Shown here piece after piece: positions 42,318 to 53,178 of a stretch of 64,000 nt of DNA; the first letter of the stretch is position 1; each line of letters starts with the position of its first letter. The notes below the pieces were generated by a model that saw only the letters and a list, made by a program, of their open reading frames with translations, had not been told where the DNA came from and did not search any database. This stretch comes from Streptomyces sp. CB01373 (lineage in GTDB: Bacteria; Actinomycetota; Actinomycetes; Streptomycetales; Streptomycetaceae), in NCBI RefSeq assembly GCF_002803075.1, contig NZ_NNBK01000010.1:47135-111134 (forward strand), written 5' to 3'. A program made the position numbers and the translations under genes.

Positions 42318-42377
42318 CGAACGGGCCCGGCGGGGGCATCCGGGGCGAACCCCGGATTCCCCCGCCGGGCCCGTTCG
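42318..42377. terminator. Very long terminator hairpin after ctaA
   Basis: A 19-bp perfect stem (42318-42336 with 42359-42377) is stacked, after a single mismatch, on an 8-bp stem ATCCGGGG / CCCCGGAT closed by a cgaa tetraloop. The hairpin is 60 nt long, between convergent genes. Confidence 0.93.
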
Positions 42378-42494
42378 CATCGCCCCTCACCCCCATGTCG
42401 ACGAGGTGAGCGGTGACGCCGCCGCCGTACAGCGAGCGGCTTCCAGGGGCGAACCGGCCGTCAGGTGACCGCCGGCCCCGGCGTCCGGTTCCGG

Positions 42495-42827
42495 TCAGCG
42501 GTTGGACGGGCCGCCCACCTGGAGGCCCGCCATGCGGCTCCACTCGTACGGGCCCGTCCGCACCTTGGCCGCGAACGCGCCGTCGAACGCCTCGTGGACG
42601 GTGATCCCGGACTTCTCCACCGCCTGCTCGGCGATGGCGTATGTGGGGGCCACGAGGTCGCCCCAGGTGCCGTCCTCGCCGACCAGGACGATCCTGGCGC
42701 CGCGCTCCCCGAGGTACGCGACCTGCCCCTCGGCACCTCCGTGGGCCTTGGAGAAGGAGCCGATCCGCCGGGCGAGACGTGCGGCCCTGCGCTCGGCCTT
42801 GGGGTCAACCTGCTGCGTGTCTGCCAT
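42495..42827 (-). CDS. Conserved hypothetical protein (110 aa)
   Basis: A small soluble protein beginning MADTQQVDPKAERRAARLARR and containing GARIVLVGEDGTWGDLVAP and TVHEAFDGAFAAKVRTGPYEWSRMAG. Not recognised. It is downstream of ctaB in the same direction but separated from it by a hairpin terminator, so it is probably an independent gene. The ATG at 42825-42827 has the AT-rich sequence tagcatcctgg upstream and no clear ribosome-binding site. Confidence 0.7.
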   Translation of the reverse strand: MADTQQVDPKAERRAARLARRIGSFSKAHGGAEGQVAYLGERGARIVLVGEDGTWGDLVAPTYAIAEQAVEKSGITVHEAFDGAFAAKVRTGPYEWSRMAGLQVGGPSNR

Positions 42828-42862
42828 GGCCAGGATGCTACCCACGGGTAGATCAAACGGCG

Positions 42863-42902
42863 ACGGGCGGGGTGCGTGGCCTTGACCACGTACCCCGCCC
42901 GT
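42863..42902 (-). terminator. Terminator after ctaB
   Basis: 17-bp stem (42863-42879 with 42886-42902) containing one G-U pair, loop ccttga, 20 bp after the ctaB stop codon. Confidence 0.85.
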
Positions 42903-42921
42903 GGGATGTCCCGGCGAGAGC

Positions 42922-43902
42922 TCAGCGCAGGAAGGGATCCACCGCCACCGCGACGAACAGCAGCGACACATAGGTGATGGACCAGTGGAACAGGCGCATC
43001 TCCTTCAGCTTCACGCCGGTCGCCTCGGCCTTGGCCCGGTTCTGCAGCGCGTGCGCCTCCCACAGCCACCAGCCGCCCCCGGCCAGCGCCACCGCCGTGT
43101 AGAACCAGCCGGTGTAGCCGAGCGGGGTCAGCAGCAGCGAGACCGCCACCATCACCCAGCTGTAGATCACGATCTGCCGGGCGACCACCTTGTTCGAGGC
43201 GATGACCGGAAGCATCGGCACGCCCACGCGCGCGTAGTCCTCCCTGACCTTCATTGACAGCGGCCAGTAGTGCGGCGGCGTCCAGAAGAACATGACGAGG
43301 AAGAGGATGACGGGCGCCCAGGACATCGAGTTGGTGACCGAGGACCAGCCGATCAGCACCGGCATGCAGCCGGCGATGCCGCCCCACACGATGTTCTGCG
43401 AGGTGCGGCGCTTGAGGATCATCGTGTAAACGACGACATAGAAGAGGAGCGCGCCGAGCGACAACCACGCGGACAGCCAGTTGACGGCGAGGCCGAACAG
43501 CAGCGTGGAGACGACCGCCAGCGTGATGCCGAAGGCCAGGCACTCGCGCGGGCTGACCATGCCGGTGACCAGCGGGCGCTGGGAGGTCCGGTCCATGAGC
43601 GCGTCGATGTCGCGGTCGATGTACATGTTCAACGCGTTGGCGCCGCCCGCCGACAGGTAGCCGCCGACGCAGGTGACCAGGACCAGCCCCAGGTCGGGCA
43701 CGCCCCGCTGGGCCAGGAACATCACCGGAACGGTGGTGATCAGCAGCAGCTCGATGATCCGCGGCTTGGTCAGCGCCACGAACGCCTTGACACGGGCCCC
43801 GAACGGCCGGTGGCTCGGGCTCTGGCTCGCACCGAGCTCCCCCACAGCCTTGAAGGCGTGGGAGGTGCCCCCACCCGCTGGACGGGATTCGACGGCCGTC
43901 AC
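42922..43902 (-). CDS. ctaB: Protoheme IX farnesyltransferase (heme O synthase)
   Basis: A 326-aa membrane prenyltransferase that farnesylates haem B to haem O, the substrate of CtaA. The prenyl-diphosphate motif NALNMYIDRDIDALMDRT and the second motif YTMILKRRTSQNIVWGG are present, along with several membrane helices. It starts at GTG 43900-43902 with AGGGG about 6 nt upstream. Residues about 10-24 (GGGTSHAFKAVGEL) are encoded by a short Streptomyces hairpin repeat. Confidence 0.95.
   Translation of the reverse strand: MTAVESRPAGGGTSHAFKAVGELGASQSPSHRPFGARVKAFVALTKPRIIELLLITTVPVMFLAQRGVPDLGLVLVTCVGGYLSAGGANALNMYIDRDIDALMDRTSQRPLVTGMVSPRECLAFGITLAVVSTLLFGLAVNWLSAWLSLGALLFYVVVYTMILKRRTSQNIVWGGIAGCMPVLIGWSSVTNSMSWAPVILFLVMFFWTPPHYWPLSMKVREDYARVGVPMLPVIASNKVVARQIVIYSWVMVAVSLLLTPLGYTGWFYTAVALAGGGWWLWEAHALQNRAKAEATGVKLKEMRLFHWSITYVSLLFVAVAVDPFLR
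43836..43874. repeat. Short hairpin repeat inserted in frame in ctaB
   Basis: A 39-bp block from gctcccccacag to ggaggtgcccccac. CCCAC-a-GCCT and AGGC-GTGGG form a hairpin. From memory this is a widespread Streptomyces intergenic repeat; here it codes for part of the CtaB N-terminal tail. Confidence 0.6.
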
Positions 43903-44283
43903 GCACACCCCTGACAGAGACTCCCAGCGAGCCGCCCGTGTGAACCGACGGTAAGGACTCGCGCGTACCACGCCACTGTAGACGTTGCCCAGACCCGGAC
44001 ATTCGCGGGGGTCGGATCGTGTTGGCGGGGCCCTCCGGAAGGGCGTGATCCGGCTCGATTGAGCGATCGAATGAGCAGCTCCGTATTCATGTGCGGAATG
44101 CGATTCCGACCAGCGGGGAGGCGGATCCCGGAGAGTCCCGGCACTCTGGAACGACGCGGAAAAACGCACGTTCTGACGGGATAGGCTCGACAACGTCCGG
44201 CCGACGCCGAGAAGGCCGGCAAACCGGTGCGCGGTCCCCCCGTACGCCGGCATCCGACATGTGGAGAGGAGCCCTGACTCAGG
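43903..44283. promoter_or_regulatory. Divergent promoter region of ctaB and the tkt operon
   Basis: 381 bp without a gene. Towards tkt, TAGGCT at 44182-44187 is the best -10. GGAAC (44148-44152) followed 17 bp later by GTT (44170-44172) resembles an ECF sigma-factor promoter. Towards ctaB, the reverse-strand TACAGT (plus 43975-43980) is a good -10 with a poor -35. Actual start sites cannot be told from the sequence. Confidence 0.4.
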
Positions 44284-46386
<2,103 letters not shown>

Positions 46387-46420
46387 CGCTCATATACGAC
46401 CCGTAGGAGATGCATTTTCC

Positions 46421-47539
46421 ATGACAGACGCACTGAAGCGCCTTTCCGACGAAGGCGTCGCGATCTGGCTGGACGACCTGTCGCGCAAGCGGATCACGTC
46501 CGGCAACCTCGCCGAGCTGATCGACCAGCAGCACGTCGTGGGCGTCACCACCAACCCGACGATCTTCCAGAAGGCCATCTCGCACGGGGACGGCTACGAG
46601 CAGCAGGTCTCGGACCTGGCCGCCCGCCGGGTCACGGTGGATGAGGCCATCCGCATGATCACGACGGCGGACGTCCGCGACGCCGCCGACATCCTGCGCC
46701 CGCTCTTCGACGCCACCGGCGGCAAGGACGGCCGGGTCTCCATCGAGGTGGACCCGCGTCTGGCGCACAACACCAGGGCGACGGTCGCCGAGGCCCGCCA
46801 GCTCGCCTGGCTGGTCGACCGGCCCAACACGCTCATCAAGATCCCGGCCACCCGGGCGGGCCTGCCGGCGATCGCCGAGACCATCGGCAACGGCATCAGC
46901 GTCAACGTCACCCTGATCTTCTCGCTGGAGCGCTACCGCGCGGTGATGGACGCGTACCTGAGCGGCCTGGAGAAGGCCCGGGGCCGCGGCCTGGACCTGT
47001 CGAAGATCCACTCGGTGGCGTCCTTCTTCGTGTCCCGCGTGGACACCGAGATCGACCGGCGGATCGACGAGCTCGGCACCGACGAGGCCAAGGCGCTGCG
47101 CGGCAAGGCGGGCGTGGCCAACGCGCGTCTGGCCTACGAGGCGTACGAGGAGGTCTTCTCCTCCGACCGCTGGAGCGCGCTGGAGCGGGAGGGCGCCAAC
47201 AAGCAGCGTCCGCTGTGGGCGTCCACCGGGGTGAAGGACAAGGCGTACAAGGACACCATGTACGTCGAGGAGCTGGTGGCGCCGAACACGGTGAACACCA
47301 TGCCCGAGGCCACCCTTGAGGCCACCGAGGACCACGGCGCGATCCGCGGCGACGCGATCACCGGCACCTACGAGCAGGCCCGCGCGGACATCGACGCGCT
47401 GGAGCGCATCGGGATCTCCTACGACGACGTCGTCCAGGTTCTGGAGGACGAGGGCGTCGAGAAGTTCGAGGGGTCCTGGAACGACCTGCTGAAGTCCACC
47501 GAGGCGGAGCTGGAGCGCCTCGCTCCCGCGGAGGGCTGA
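46421..47539 (+). CDS. tal: Transaldolase
   Basis: A 372-aa class I aldolase of the pentose phosphate pathway (actinobacterial/cyanobacterial long type). The motif GVTTNPTIFQKAI is near residue 40, the Schiff-base lysine is K140 in LIKIPATRAG, and VNVTLIFSLERYRAV follows. Spaced 34 bp from tkt with TAGGAGA before the ATG. Confidence 0.96.
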   Translation: MTDALKRLSDEGVAIWLDDLSRKRITSGNLAELIDQQHVVGVTTNPTIFQKAISHGDGYEQQVSDLAARRVTVDEAIRMITTADVRDAADILRPLFDATGGKDGRVSIEVDPRLAHNTRATVAEARQLAWLVDRPNTLIKIPATRAGLPAIAETIGNGISVNVTLIFSLERYRAVMDAYLSGLEKARGRGLDLSKIHSVASFFVSRVDTEIDRRIDELGTDEAKALRGKAGVANARLAYEAYEEVFSSDRWSALEREGANKQRPLWASTGVKDKAYKDTMYVEELVAPNTVNTMPEATLEATEDHGAIRGDAITGTYEQARADIDALERIGISYDDVVQVLEDEGVEKFEGSWNDLLKSTEAELERLAPAEG

Positions 47540-47544
47540 GAACC

Positions 47545-49083
47545 TTGGCTCCTCTTACCGTCACCGGAGCGAATCCGCTCCGTGACCCCGCCGACCGACG
47601 GCTCCCGCGCATCGCGGGGCCGTCGGGCCTGGTCATCTTCGGTGTCACAGGCGACCTGTCGCGCAAGAAGCTGATGCCCGCCGTGTACGACCTGGCCAAC
47701 CGGGGTCTGCTGCCGCCGGGCTTCTCGCTCGTCGGCTTCGCCCGCCGCGACTGGGAGCACGAGGACTTCGCGGAGGTCGTGCACGACGCCGTCAAGGAGC
47801 ACGCGCGCACGCCGTTCCGTGAGGAGGTCTGGCAGCAGCTCATCCAGGGGATGCGCTTCGTGCAGGGCACCTTCGACGACGACGACGCGTTCGAGCGGCT
47901 GCGCGGCACGATCGAGGAACTGGACAAGGCGCAGGGCACGGGAGGCAACTTCGCCTTCTACCTGTCGGTGCCGCCGAAGTCCTTCCCGGTGGTCATCCAG
48001 CAGCTCAAGAAGCACCAGCTCGCCGACCAGAGCCACGGCTCGTGGCGGCGCGCGGTCATCGAGAAGCCCTTCGGCCACGACCTGAAGTCGGCCGAGGAGC
48101 TGAACCGGATCGTGCACGAGGTGTTCGACCCGGAGCAGGTCTTCCGCATCGACCACTACCTGGGCAAGGAGACCGTCCAGAACATCCTGGCGCTGCGTTT
48201 CGCCAACACGATGTTCGAGCCGATCTGGAACCGGTCCTTCGTGGACCATGTGCAGATCACCATGGCCGAGGACATCGGCATCGGCGGCCGGGCCGGCTAC
48301 TACGACGGCATCGGCGCCGCCCGTGACGTCATCCAGAACCACCTGCTGCAGCTCCTGGCGCTGACCGCCATGGAGGAGCCCGCCTCCTTCGACGCGGACG
48401 CGCTGGCCGCGGAGAAGACCAAGGTGCTCGGCGCGGTGAAGCTGCCCAAGGACCTGGGCAGGTCGACCGTGCGCGGGCAGTACGCGGCGGGCTGGCAGGG
48501 CGGCGAGAAGGTCATCGGCTACCTCGAGGAAGAGGGCATCGACAAGAAGTCGAAGACCGACACCTACGCGGCCGTCAAGCTGGCGATCGACAACCGCCGC
48601 TGGGCGGGCGTCCCCTTCTATCTGCGCACCGGAAAGCGCCTGGGCCGCCGCGTCACCGAGATCGCGGTCGTCTTCCAGCGGGCGCCGCACTCCCCCTTCG
48701 ACACCTCGGCCACCGAGGAACTCGGGCAGAACGCCATCGTGATCCGCGTCCAGCCGGACGAGGGTGTCACGGTCCGCTTCGGCTCCAAGGTGCCCGGCAC
48801 GTCGATGGAGATCCGGGACGTGTCGATGGACTTCGCCTACGGCGAGTCCTTCACGGAGTCCAGCCCGGAGGCGTACGAGCGGCTGATCCTGGACGTGCTG
48901 CTCGGCGACTCCAACCTCTTCCCGCGCACCGAGGAGGTCGAGCTGTCCTGGCGGATCCTCGACCCGATCGAGACGTACTGGGACAAGCACGGCAAGCCCG
49001 CGCAGTACCCGTCCGGGACATGGGGACCCGCCGAGGCGGACGACATGCTCGCACGAGACGGACGGAGCTGGCGCCGGCCATGA
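47545..49083 (+). CDS. zwf: Glucose-6-phosphate 1-dehydrogenase
   Basis: A 512-aa enzyme giving 6-phosphogluconolactone and NADPH. The Rossmann motif GVTGDLSRKK is at about 33 and the substrate-binding signature RIDHYLGKE at 201-209. A TTG start at 47545 is used, 5 bp after the tal stop; GGAGGG inside the tal end serves as ribosome-binding site. The stop overlaps opcA by 4 bp. Confidence 0.96.
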   Translation: MAPLTVTGANPLRDPADRRLPRIAGPSGLVIFGVTGDLSRKKLMPAVYDLANRGLLPPGFSLVGFARRDWEHEDFAEVVHDAVKEHARTPFREEVWQQLIQGMRFVQGTFDDDDAFERLRGTIEELDKAQGTGGNFAFYLSVPPKSFPVVIQQLKKHQLADQSHGSWRRAVIEKPFGHDLKSAEELNRIVHEVFDPEQVFRIDHYLGKETVQNILALRFANTMFEPIWNRSFVDHVQITMAEDIGIGGRAGYYDGIGAARDVIQNHLLQLLALTAMEEPASFDADALAAEKTKVLGAVKLPKDLGRSTVRGQYAAGWQGGEKVIGYLEEEGIDKKSKTDTYAAVKLAIDNRRWAGVPFYLRTGKRLGRRVTEIAVVFQRAPHSPFDTSATEELGQNAIVIRVQPDEGVTVRFGSKVPGTSMEIRDVSMDFAYGESFTESSPEAYERLILDVLLGDSNLFPRTEEVELSWRILDPIETYWDKHGKPAQYPSGTWGPAEADDMLARDGRSWRRP

Positions 49084-50084
49084 AGATAGACCTGACCGAC
49101 ACCACGGCCAGCAAGATCAACAAGGCGCTGGTGAAGGCCCGGCGGGCGATCGGCACCCCGGCCGTGGGCATGGTGCTCACGCTGGTCATCGTCACCGACG
49201 AGGAGAACGCCTACGACGCCCTGAAGGCCGCCGGCGACGCCTCGCGGGAGCATCCCTCGCGCCTGCTGGTCGTCATCAAGCGGCACGCCCGGACCCTGCG
49301 CGACCGCACGTCCTCGCGGCTGGACGCCGAGGTGCGGGTGGGCGCGGACGCCGGCACCGGCGAGACGGTGGTACTGCGCCTGCACGGCGAGGTGGCCGAC
49401 CACGCCCAGTCGGTGGTGCTGCCGCTGCTGCTGCCCGACGCGCCGGTCGTCGTCTGGTGGCCGGTGAACGCGCCGCTCGACCCGGCCAAGGACCCGCTGG
49501 GCGCCCTGGCGCAGCGCCGGGTCACCGACACCTACTCCTCCGAGCAGCCGGTGCGGGAGCTCTCGGCGCGGGCCGAGGCGTACACGCCCGGCGACACGGA
49601 CCTGTCCTGGACCCGGATCACGCCGTGGCGCTCGATGCTGGCCGCGGCCCTCGACCAGGTCACCTGCGAGGTCAGGGCCGTGGAGGTGGAGGGCGAGGAG
49701 TTCAACCCGAGCTGCGAGCTGCTGGCGATGTGGCTCGCGGACCGGCTGGACGTACCCGTCAGGCGCTCGCAGTCCGCGGGGCCCGGTCTGACCGCGGTCC
49801 GCATGGACACCAGCTGCGGCCCGATCGCCCTGGACCGGGCCGACGGCAGGCTGGCGACCCTGTCCATCCAGGGGCAGCCGGAGCGGGCGGTGGCGCTGAA
49901 GCGGCGGGAGACGGCCGAGCTGATCGCGGAGGAGCTGCGGCGGCTCGACCCGGACGACACGTACGCCTCCGCGCTGCGGTTCGGCGTGGACCGGCTGGAC
50001 GGCACCCAGGCGTCCGACGGCTCCAGGGCTGCGGCGCCGGAGCCGATCGCGGTGCCCGTGCCCCAGGAGGAGGCCGCCAAGTGA
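49080..50084 (+). CDS. opcA: OpcA, glucose-6-phosphate dehydrogenase assembly protein
   Basis: A 334-aa OpcA-family protein known to activate or assemble G6PDH in actinobacteria and cyanobacteria. Conserved blocks are LVIVTDEENAYDALKAAGDAS, LLLPDAPVVVWWPVNAP and DLSWTRITPWRSMLAAALDQ. The ATG overlaps the zwf stop and its stop overlaps pgl, both by 4 bp, which would favour equal amounts of the partners. Confidence 0.95.
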   Translation: MKIDLTDTTASKINKALVKARRAIGTPAVGMVLTLVIVTDEENAYDALKAAGDASREHPSRLLVVIKRHARTLRDRTSSRLDAEVRVGADAGTGETVVLRLHGEVADHAQSVVLPLLLPDAPVVVWWPVNAPLDPAKDPLGALAQRRVTDTYSSEQPVRELSARAEAYTPGDTDLSWTRITPWRSMLAAALDQVTCEVRAVEVEGEEFNPSCELLAMWLADRLDVPVRRSQSAGPGLTAVRMDTSCGPIALDRADGRLATLSIQGQPERAVALKRRETAELIAEELRRLDPDDTYASALRFGVDRLDGTQASDGSRAAAPEPIAVPVPQEEAAK

Positions 50085-50863
50085 GCACTCCGCAACTGGT
50101 CGTCCACCACGACAAGGAGCTGATGGCGCAGGCCGCCGCGGCCCGGCTGATCACGCGGATCGTGGACGCGCAGGCCTCGACGGGCTCGGCGTCCGTGGTC
50201 CTCACCGGCGGCCGCAACGGCAACGGCGTGCTGGCCGCGCTGGCGGCCGCGCCCGCCCGTGACGCGATCGACTGGGGCCGGCTCGACCTGTGGTGGGGCG
50301 ACGAGCGGTTCCTGCCGGAGGGCGACCCGGAGCGCAATGTCACGCAGGCCCGCGAGGCCCTGCTGGACTCCGTGCCGCTGGACCCCAAGCGCGTGCACGC
50401 CATGCCCGCGTCGGACGGTCCCCATGGCGCGGACGCCGAGGCGGCGGCGGAGGCCTACGCCGAGGAGCTGGCCCGCGCGGCCGGCCCCGAGAACCACGGC
50501 GCGGTCCCGGCGTTCGACGTCCTGATGCTGGGCGTCGGCCCGGACACCCATGTCGCGTCCCTCTTCCCGGAGCACCCGGGGGTGCGCGAGACGGAGCGTA
50601 CGGTGATCGGGGTGCACGGCTCCCCCAAGCCGCCGCCCACCCGCGTCTCCCTCACCCTGCCCGCCATCCGCTCGGCCCGTGAGGTCTGGCTGCTGGCGGC
50701 AGGCGAGGACAAGGCCAACGCGGTGGCGATGGCCCTGTCGGGCGCGGGCGAGATCCAGGCCCCGGCAGCCGGCGCCCGGGGCCGCGCCCGCACCCTGTGG
50801 CTCCTGGACACGGCGGCGGCCTCGCAACTACCGCGGTCGCTGTATCCGCCGGCTTCGGCGTGA
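50081..50863 (+). CDS. pgl: 6-phosphogluconolactonase
   Basis: A 260-aa DevB-type lactonase that hydrolyses 6-phosphogluconolactone. Family motifs are VVLTGGRNGNGVLAAL, LDLWWGDERFLPEGDPERN and FDVLMLGVGPDTHVASLFP. GTG start (50081) overlaps opcA by 4 bp. Last gene of the operon, followed by a strong terminator. Confidence 0.95.
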   Translation: MSTPQLVVHHDKELMAQAAAARLITRIVDAQASTGSASVVLTGGRNGNGVLAALAAAPARDAIDWGRLDLWWGDERFLPEGDPERNVTQAREALLDSVPLDPKRVHAMPASDGPHGADAEAAAEAYAEELARAAGPENHGAVPAFDVLMLGVGPDTHVASLFPEHPGVRETERTVIGVHGSPKPPPTRVSLTLPAIRSAREVWLLAAGEDKANAVAMALSGAGEIQAPAAGARGRARTLWLLDTAAASQLPRSLYPPASA

Positions 50864-50867
50864 ACGG

Positions 50868-50907
50868 CAAGGTGCGGCGGCGGTGAGAACACCGCCGCCG
50901 CACCTTG
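50868..50907. terminator. Bidirectional terminator after the pentose phosphate operon
   Basis: 18-bp perfect stem (50868-50885 with 50890-50907) closed by the loop agaa, between pgl and the convergent ABC operon. Confidence 0.93.
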
Positions 50908-50965
50908 TTCCCGGCCCGTCCGGCACGCGGGGAGGAGGCCGTTCAGGCCGGACCGGAGGTCGGCG

Positions 50966-51805
50966 TCACTTCACCGACCCGGCCATCACCCCCTGCACGA
51001 AGTGCCGCTGGAAGGCGAAGAACACGACCACCGGCACGATCAGCGACAGGAACGCCCCCGGCGCCAGCACATCGATGTTGCTGCCGAACTGCCGGATCTG
51101 CGACTGGAGTTCCACCGTCAGCGGCTGCGACGAGGTGTCGGCGAACAGCAACGCCACCAGCATGTCGTTCCACACCCACAGGAACTGGAAGATGGCGAGG
51201 CTCGCGATCGCGGGCCGCCCCACCGGCAGCACCAGCCGGGTGAAGATCCGCCACTCGTTGCCCCCGTCCATGCGGGCCGCCTCCAGCATCTCCTTCGGCA
51301 TCTCGGCGAAGTAGTTCCGCAACAGGAACACCGCGAACGGCAGTCCGTAGGCCACGTGGAAGAGGACCACGCCGGGGATCGTGCCGAACAGGCCAAGCTG
51401 GCCGAAGAGTTTGGCGACGGGCAGCAGACCGATCTGCACGGGCACCACCAGCATGGCCACCACCAGCAGGAACAGCGGCTCACGGGCCGGGAAGTCCATC
51501 CAGGCGAACGCGTATCCGGCCAGCGCCGCGACGACCACGACCAGGAACGTCGTGGGCACCGAGATCAGCACCGTGTTCCAGAAGGCCCTGGTGATGCCGG
51601 AGTTCTTCAGCAGTGCCGAGTAGTTGTCGAAGGACAGTTGCTGCGGGCTTGCCAGCGCCGTCCACCAGCCGCCCTTCGCGGTGTCCTGGGCCGAACGCAG
51701 CGACGACACGAACAGGCCCGCGAGCGGGGTCATCCAGACCAGGCCGATCACCACGAGGACGGCCTGGACCAGCGCGCTGCTCAGGCCTCGCCTGACCGCG
51801 TTCAT
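50966..51805 (-). CDS. Alpha-glucoside-type ABC permease (MalG type)
   Basis: A 279-aa membrane subunit with EAA loop EAARMDGGNEWRIFTRLVLP and about six membrane segments (LLVVAMLVVPVQIGLLPVA, LSLIVPVVVFFAFQRHFVQG). The start shares a base with the upstream permease stop (TGATG). Last gene of the operon GH13-binding protein-permease-permease; substrate inferred from the GH13 enzyme. Confidence 0.93.
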   Translation of the reverse strand: MNAVRRGLSSALVQAVLVVIGLVWMTPLAGLFVSSLRSAQDTAKGGWWTALASPQQLSFDNYSALLKNSGITRAFWNTVLISVPTTFLVVVVAALAGYAFAWMDFPAREPLFLLVVAMLVVPVQIGLLPVAKLFGQLGLFGTIPGVVLFHVAYGLPFAVFLLRNYFAEMPKEMLEAARMDGGNEWRIFTRLVLPVGRPAIASLAIFQFLWVWNDMLVALLFADTSSQPLTVELQSQIRQFGSNIDVLAPGAFLSLIVPVVVFFAFQRHFVQGVMAGSVK

Positions 51806-53172
51806 CACTGACTCCTTCGGAAGCGGCGGACGTTGAACACCATCGCCGGGATCACCAGGAGCAGCAGGAGCACGCCGAGCGCACTGCCGAGGCCCTGGTT
51901 GTTGCCACCGCCGAAGGACACCAGCCACATCTGGGTCGCCAGCACGGTGGCGTCCTGCTGCACCGGGCCGGGCGCGATGATGTAGACGAGGTCGAAGACC
52001 TTCATCACGTTGATCACGAGGGTGACGAAGACGACGGTGAGGACGGGGGCGAGCAGCGGCACGGTGATCCGGCGGAAGATCTGCCACTCGTTGGCCCCGT
52101 CGATGCGCGCCGCCTCCAGCGCGTCACGCGGCAGCGCGGACAGTCCGGCGCCGATCAGCACCATCGCGAACCCGGTCCAGATCCACAGGTAGGCGCCGAT
52201 GATCATCGGGGTGACGAGCGTCGGGCCGAGCCAGGAGACGCCCTGGTAGGGCTGGGCGAAGTTGGCCTGCTCCAGCTTCACCTCGTACGAGCCCGCCTTG
52301 AGGCCCGTGAAGCTGAAGGAGCCGTCGGAGCCCGTGGTGGTGCTCGCGACCGTATGGCCGTCGCGCACCGCCTCGACCTTCATGCCGGGCATACCGCTCT
52401 CGCCGGGGTCGATCTTGCCCTGGGTGCCGCCTCCGCCGGGTGCGAAGTCCAGGTAGACGACTCCGCGCAGTTCGTCCGCGGCGGTCTTCCCGTCCTCCAC
52501 CGGGCGGGCGGGCGAGGCGCCGCCGGGCAGGTCCTTGGGCAGCACGCCGACCATGGGCAGGGTCACCGTGGAGCCCGGCGAGAGGCTCGTGCTCGTGAGG
52601 TAGGAGCCGTCCCGGCCCTCGGTCAGCCCGAACCCCTCGCGGGCGCGGGCGCTCGGGTAGGCCGGGGATTCCTTGAACGCGTCGTGCACGGAGACCACGG
52701 CGGCGTTCAGGACGCCCTTGTCCGGGTCCTCGTCGTAGGCGAGCCGGAAGATGATGCCGGCAGCCAGGAAGGAGACGGCCATCGGCATGAACAGCAGCAG
52801 CTTGAACGCCGTCGCCCAGCGGACCTTCTCCACCAGCACGGCGAGGATCAGTCCGAGCCCGGTCAGCAGCGCCGGGGCGACGACGACCCAGATCGTGGTG
52901 TTCCGGATGGCCTTCAGCGTCGCCGGGTCGTGGAATATCTCGGTGTAGTTGTCCCCGCCGACGAACCGGGTGCCTGAGGCGTCGAAGAAGCTCCGGCCGA
53001 CGGAGAACAGCACCGGGTAGACGACGAGGGCGCCGAGCAGCAGCAGTGCGGGGAAGACGAACAGCAGCGCGACGACCCGGCCCCGCCGCCGCGCGCGCCG
53101 AACCTGCTCGGCGCGCGCGGCGGGCGACGGGGGGCCCGCGCCCTTCTCCTTCGGGAGCGTGGGGGCGGTCAT
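51805..53172 (-). CDS. Alpha-glucoside-type ABC permease (MalF type) with extracytoplasmic Cna-B-like insert
   Basis: A 455-aa permease, about 150 residues longer than usual. Normal MalF features are FPALLLLGALVVYPVLFSV, LLLFMPMAVSFLAAGIIF and the EAA loop EAARIDGANEWQIFRRITVP. Between membrane segments 3 and 4 (about residues 150-310) is an extra outer-face domain containing GMPGMKVEAVRDGHTVASTT, GSDGSFSFTGLKAGSYEV, which is the strand pattern of a Cna-B/SdrD-type or carboxypeptidase-regulatory domain. It may contact the binding protein or polysaccharide. Confidence 0.92.
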   Translation of the reverse strand: MTAPTLPKEKGAGPPSPAARAEQVRRARRRGRVVALLFVFPALLLLGALVVYPVLFSVGRSFFDASGTRFVGGDNYTEIFHDPATLKAIRNTTIWVVVAPALLTGLGLILAVLVEKVRWATAFKLLLFMPMAVSFLAAGIIFRLAYDEDPDKGVLNAAVVSVHDAFKESPAYPSARAREGFGLTEGRDGSYLTSTSLSPGSTVTLPMVGVLPKDLPGGASPARPVEDGKTAADELRGVVYLDFAPGGGGTQGKIDPGESGMPGMKVEAVRDGHTVASTTTGSDGSFSFTGLKAGSYEVKLEQANFAQPYQGVSWLGPTLVTPMIIGAYLWIWTGFAMVLIGAGLSALPRDALEAARIDGANEWQIFRRITVPLLAPVLTVVFVTLVINVMKVFDLVYIIAPGPVQQDATVLATQMWLVSFGGGNNQGLGSALGVLLLLLVIPAMVFNVRRFRRSQ

Positions 53173-53178
53173 GACGGA

